A stretch of 7,091 nt of DNA. It comes from Holdemanella sp. (GTDB lineage: Bacteria > Bacillota_I > Bacilli_A > Erysipelotrichales > Erysipelotrichaceae). The position numbers and the translations under genes are program-made. Shown in pieces: positions 3,952 to 7,091 of the stretch; position 1 is the stretch's first letter; the number at the start of each line of letters is the position of its first letter. Below the pieces are notes generated by a model. That model did no database searches, was not told where the DNA came from, and saw only the letters and a program-made list of their open reading frames with translations. The stretch lies in assembly GCA_021442845.1 (NCBI GenBank), contig JABUSD010000148.1:1-7091 (forward strand), given 5' to 3'.

Positions 3952-6882
3952 ATGTTTTTAAAAAGAATTGAATTAATAGGATTTAAAAGCTTTGCGAACA
4001 AAACAATTATCCAGTTCGATCAGGATATTACAGGGATTGTAGGTCCGAATGGCTGTGGAAAGAGCAATGTCAACGATGCGATTCGTTGGGTATTGGGGGA
4101 ACAGAGTGTGAAATCACTTCGTTCTGGTTCCAGCATGACGGATATCATCTTCTCTGGAAGTGAATATAAAAAGCCGGTCAATATGGCAAAGGTGACGCTT
4201 GTCTTTGATAATAGCTCGCATATCTTTGATTCGGAATTTGAAGAGATAGAAATCACGCGTCAATTGCAGCGATCAAATAATGAAGCCAGCTATTTCATTA
4301 ATAAAACGCCTTGTCGTTTAAAGGATATCAATGACCTGGTTATGGATACCGGTTTAGGAAGAGATTCCTTAAGTATCATTACACAAGGGAATATTGCCAG
4401 TTTTGCGGATGCCAAGCCGGAAGAGCGTCGTTCTATCTTTGAAGAGGCAGCGGGAGTTGCCAAATATAAGAAGCGTAAACATGAATCGCTTCGCAGACTA
4501 GATCGTACAAAAGATAATTTAGATCGCTTACAGGATATTATTGATGAAAAATCCAAGCAGATCGCAACATTGGAAAAACAGGCTGCCAAGGCAAAGACAT
4601 TCATCGGATTAAAGGACGAATTATCCAAAATTGAAATCAGTGTACTGGTAGAGGATATTGAAAGTCTGCATGATAGAGTCATGGAAATCCAGAAGGAACT
4701 GTTAGAGACAAAGGCCGTGCATGTATCCAAGGAGACGATGATGAACCAGCAGGAGGATACGATTGCTGATTTGCGTAAAGAAACATATGCATTGGATCGC
4801 AAGATTGCCGAATTGCAGGAACAGTATACAAAAGCGATGGAAGAGAACTACCAGCTGGAAAAACAGAAGGTAGAACTGGATGAAAAGCGTAAGTATGCCT
4901 TACGCAAAGAAGATGCCAAGACGCGTCAGAAAGAACTTCAAAGAATCATCGATGAATCCCGATTTGAATATGAAGACCGCCAGAAACGACTAAACTCGAT
5001 GAGCCAGGATTATAAGATGCACCAGAAAAACCTGGAATCCTATAAGGCAAAGGAAAATCGAACATCGTATGAACTGCGCCAGGAAAGGGAAGTTCACCAG
5101 CAGTTATTGAATCGAAAGAATGTATTGGAAAACATTTCTAAACAGCCATACCAGCACCAGCAAGGCGTAAAGGCCATTATGGATGCCAAGGATTCCCTGG
5201 GTGGAATTGAAGGGGTTGTATCCAGCCTTTTAACCGCACAGGAAGGCTATGAAAATGCGATAAATGCCGCTCTAGGAGGCAGCATCTATCATATCGCATC
5301 CAAAGATGAATACAGTGCCAGAAAGGCAATTCAGTTTTTAAAAAAGAATCACAGTGGTAGAGCTACATTTTTACCATTGACTGTCTGTCGAGCAAGCATT
5401 GCCAATGATACCCAGCAGCTTATCGCATCCAATGCGAAAGGATTCATTGGATGGGCAAGTGAACTTGTTGAATGTAAAGACCGCTATAACACATTAAGAG
5501 ATCGATTGTTAGGCAATATTCTTGTCATGGATACACTTGAAAATGCCAATGAATGTGCCAAACAGTTAAAATATCAATTAAATATTGTTACACTCGATGG
5601 CGATATCGTGCATAAAGGTGGTTCTATGACAGGTGGTTATGTCAAAAATCAGAATACACCAATGACATTAATCCGCGATCTTCGTCAGGTAGAAAGTGAA
5701 ATTGCAGGCCATGCCTTAAAAGTAGAAAACTTAAAACAGGAAGTATCCGCTTTAAATAGAAATATGGATGATGAAACTGCATCCTGTGTTCAATTGCAGA
5801 TTGAAATGGCAAAACTGGAAAATATTGTATCCATTAAAAAGGAAAAATATGAATCTAATGTATTAGAATTCCAGCAGCTTGGATTTGAATTAGACGAAAC
5901 AAAGGAAATGCCAGAAGATGATCTTGTTGTACAGATGTCCAAGATGCATGAAAAGATTGATATGCTGACATCGAATATTCAGACATATCGACAGAAGCGC
6001 TATGATTTAGGCATGGAAGTAGAAGAACTGGAACATTCCATCCGTAAACAGCGAAGACAGATTTCAGCGCTTCAATCGGAAATCCATCAATTGGAAATGC
6101 AGCAGGTAGAATATACAACCATGGAAAGAAATACTCTGGAACGTTTATCCAGCTCCTATTCCATGACATTTGAATTTGCCAGAACAAAGAAACAGGAAAT
6201 CAATCTGGAAGAAGCCAAACAGAGAGTATCCTATCTTCGTGATGAAATTTCAAAGCTAGGAAATGTAAACTTAGATGCTCCAGCTGAATATGAAGAGCTT
6301 ATGACAAGCTATACATTCATGATGAAGCAGAAAGAGGATTTAGAACTGGCTTCTAAACAGATACTGGATGCGATCGATGAAATGGATAAGACGATGATTG
6401 TTCAGTTCAAGGATATGTTTGATAAGATCAATATTGAACTGGATGAAAGCTTTAAAGCCATGTTTGGAGGCGGAAGAGCGAAACTGAAGATGGTTGATCC
6501 AGAGGATATATTAAATACAGGAATTGATATTGATGTACAGCCTCCAGGAAAGGTAATCAAGAATATTCAGACTTTCTCTGGTGGTGAAAAAGCATTGATT
6601 GCGATAAGTGTACTATTTGCGATTCTAAAGGCCCGTACAATGCCACTATGCATCTTTGATGAAGTGGAAGCAGCCTTAGACCAGGCTAATGTAGAACGCT
6701 TTGCACGCTATTTATCGCACTTTAGAAACCAGTCACAGTTTATCGTTGTAACCCACAGACCAGGTACAATGGAACAATGTGATACATTATATGGTGTTAC
6801 CATGCAAAAGGATGGTGTATCCCAGCTGTTAAAAGTACAGTTAAAGGATGCCATTTCCTATAGTGATAAGGAAGGAGAATAG
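3952..6882 (+). CDS. smc: Chromosome segregation/condensation ATPase SMC, short-armed
   Basis: SMC is the ATPase of bacterial condensin, which works as a dimer with ScpA and ScpB to organise and separate chromosomes. From the chosen start (MFLKRIELIGFKSFA) it is 976 residues. The N-terminal head holds Walker A GPNGCGKSN (31-39, K37), an R57 in the SLRSG loop, and the Q-loop glutamine Q145. The first coiled coil spans about 170-404, the hinge about 405-563 (ending GGSMTGG), and the second coil about 565-765. The C-terminal head has GNVNLDAP (770-777), signature FSGGEKA (875-881), Walker B with D903/E904 and the D-loop EAALDQANVERFA. All ATPase elements are intact. B. subtilis Smc is 1186 residues, and the difference falls almost equally in the two arms. 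It is the first gene after a terminator and promoter, and ftsY follows two bases after its stop. Confidence 0.96.
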   Translation: MFLKRIELIGFKSFANKTIIQFDQDITGIVGPNGCGKSNVNDAIRWVLGEQSVKSLRSGSSMTDIIFSGSEYKKPVNMAKVTLVFDNSSHIFDSEFEEIEITRQLQRSNNEASYFINKTPCRLKDINDLVMDTGLGRDSLSIITQGNIASFADAKPEERRSIFEEAAGVAKYKKRKHESLRRLDRTKDNLDRLQDIIDEKSKQIATLEKQAAKAKTFIGLKDELSKIEISVLVEDIESLHDRVMEIQKELLETKAVHVSKETMMNQQEDTIADLRKETYALDRKIAELQEQYTKAMEENYQLEKQKVELDEKRKYALRKEDAKTRQKELQRIIDESRFEYEDRQKRLNSMSQDYKMHQKNLESYKAKENRTSYELRQEREVHQQLLNRKNVLENISKQPYQHQQGVKAIMDAKDSLGGIEGVVSSLLTAQEGYENAINAALGGSIYHIASKDEYSARKAIQFLKKNHSGRATFLPLTVCRASIANDTQQLIASNAKGFIGWASELVECKDRYNTLRDRLLGNILVMDTLENANECAKQLKYQLNIVTLDGDIVHKGGSMTGGYVKNQNTPMTLIRDLRQVESEIAGHALKVENLKQEVSALNRNMDDETASCVQLQIEMAKLENIVSIKKEKYESNVLEFQQLGFELDETKEMPEDDLVVQMSKMHEKIDMLTSNIQTYRQKRYDLGMEVEELEHSIRKQRRQISALQSEIHQLEMQQVEYTTMERNTLERLSSSYSMTFEFARTKKQEINLEEAKQRVSYLRDEISKLGNVNLDAPAEYEELMTSYTFMMKQKEDLELASKQILDAIDEMDKTMIVQFKDMFDKINIELDESFKAMFGGGRAKLKMVDPEDILNTGIDIDVQPPGKVIKNIQTFSGGEKALIAISVLFAILKARTMPLCIFDEVEAALDQANVERFARYLSHFRNQSQFIVVTHRPGTMEQCDTLYGVTMQKDGVSQLLKVQLKDAISYSDKEGE
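6872..6877 (+). promoter_or_regulatory. Shine-Dalgarno site of ftsY
   Basis: AAGGAG lies 7 bases before the ATG at 6885, within the last codons of smc (Lys-Glu-Gly-Glu). It supports both the ftsY start and co-expression with smc. Confidence 0.85.
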
Positions 6883-6884
6883 AT

Positions 6885-7091
6885 ATGGGAATATTTGATT
6901 CATTCGTTAGTAAATTCTCAGGGAATAAAGATAAAGACAAATATTTAAGTGGACTAGACCGTTCCAAAAAGACATTTGGGGCCCGCATTCATCAGTTATC
7001 TTTGAACTACAATGGAATCAATGATGAATTATTAGAAGAAATCATGATTATCTTATTGGAAAGTGATGTTGGAATTAATACAGCCCAGAAG
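6885..7091 (+). CDS. ftsY: Signal recognition particle receptor FtsY, N-terminal part (cut by window end)
   Basis: The first 69 codons of a GTPase gene are present. FtsY is the membrane-associated receptor that docks ribosome-SRP complexes at the translocon. The visible part begins MGIFDSFVSKFSG, a short amphipathic segment that may contact the membrane, followed by a lysine-rich linker. The start of the four-helix N domain comes next, ending in the well-conserved ELLEEIMIILLESDVGINTAQK (48-69; LEEI...DVG pattern). The long acidic A domain of E. coli FtsY is absent, as is common in Firmicutes. The G domain lies beyond the window. Position directly after smc is the standard smc-ftsY order of Firmicutes and separates it from its paralogue Ffh, which shares the N domain. 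The start is set by the AAGGAG site. Confidence 0.93.
   Translation, partial: MGIFDSFVSKFSGNKDKDKYLSGLDRSKKTFGARIHQLSLNYNGINDELLEEIMIILLESDVGINTAQK

Noticed and set aside
4290..4802. A 170-codon minus-strand open frame opposite smc
   Set aside because: It is antisense to the conserved SMC head and coiled coil. Its Ser/Leu-rich composition is what the reverse complement of Glu/Lys-rich coiled-coil codons gives.
5855..6187. Minus-strand open frame opposite the second SMC coil
   Set aside because: It is a shadow of the coiled-coil coding sequence with no independent support.
3952..6882. SMC as a truncated or frameshifted pseudogene because it is short
   Set aside because: Both heads, all ATPase motifs and the full hinge are present in one uninterrupted frame, and the length loss is balanced between the two arms.

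Overview
The window looks like chromosomal DNA from a low-GC Gram-positive (Firmicutes) bacterium. The evidence is its AT-rich codon use, strong AAGGAG-type ribosome binding sites, TGA used as a stop (so standard code 11, not the Mycoplasma code), and an smc-ftsY pair. The protein style and the short SMC suggest a gut member of the Erysipelotrichia, but that placement is an inference. Every gene lies on the + strand and almost every base is coding.

Region 1 (1-3875) is a tightly packed run of genes. In order these are the probable last 21 codons of an unseen gene, a glutaredoxin-related protein with a CxxC motif, a two-module zinc-ribbon protein, a flavin-reductase-like FMN split-barrel protein, a P-loop NTPase/kinase-like protein, and a 648-residue DUF2142-type polytopic membrane protein. 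Stop and start codons overlap or nearly touch (TAATG, 2-nt gap, TAATG, ATGA) up to the NTPase, followed by 31 bases before the membrane protein. The run closes with a clear Rho-independent terminator whose stem includes part of the last stop codon. The first members form a small redox/zinc cassette whose physiological job cannot be read from sequence.

Region 2 (3897-7091) starts with a likely promoter (perfect TATAAT, poor -35). It then encodes the chromosome-organising ATPase SMC and, two bases after its stop, the SRP receptor FtsY, which runs off the end of the window. SMC is complete in its heads and hinge but only 976 residues long. Both coiled-coil arms are shorter than in B. subtilis by a similar amount, so the arm appears evenly shortened rather than damaged. 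The rnc gene that usually precedes smc in Firmicutes is not directly upstream here.

I see no mobile element, CRISPR array, tRNA, rRNA, riboswitch or frameshifted gene. I do not find a clear new biological system. The most interesting points are the short but symmetrical SMC, the unassigned redox/zinc/flavin cassette, and the DUF2142 protein with its large N-terminal outer domain.
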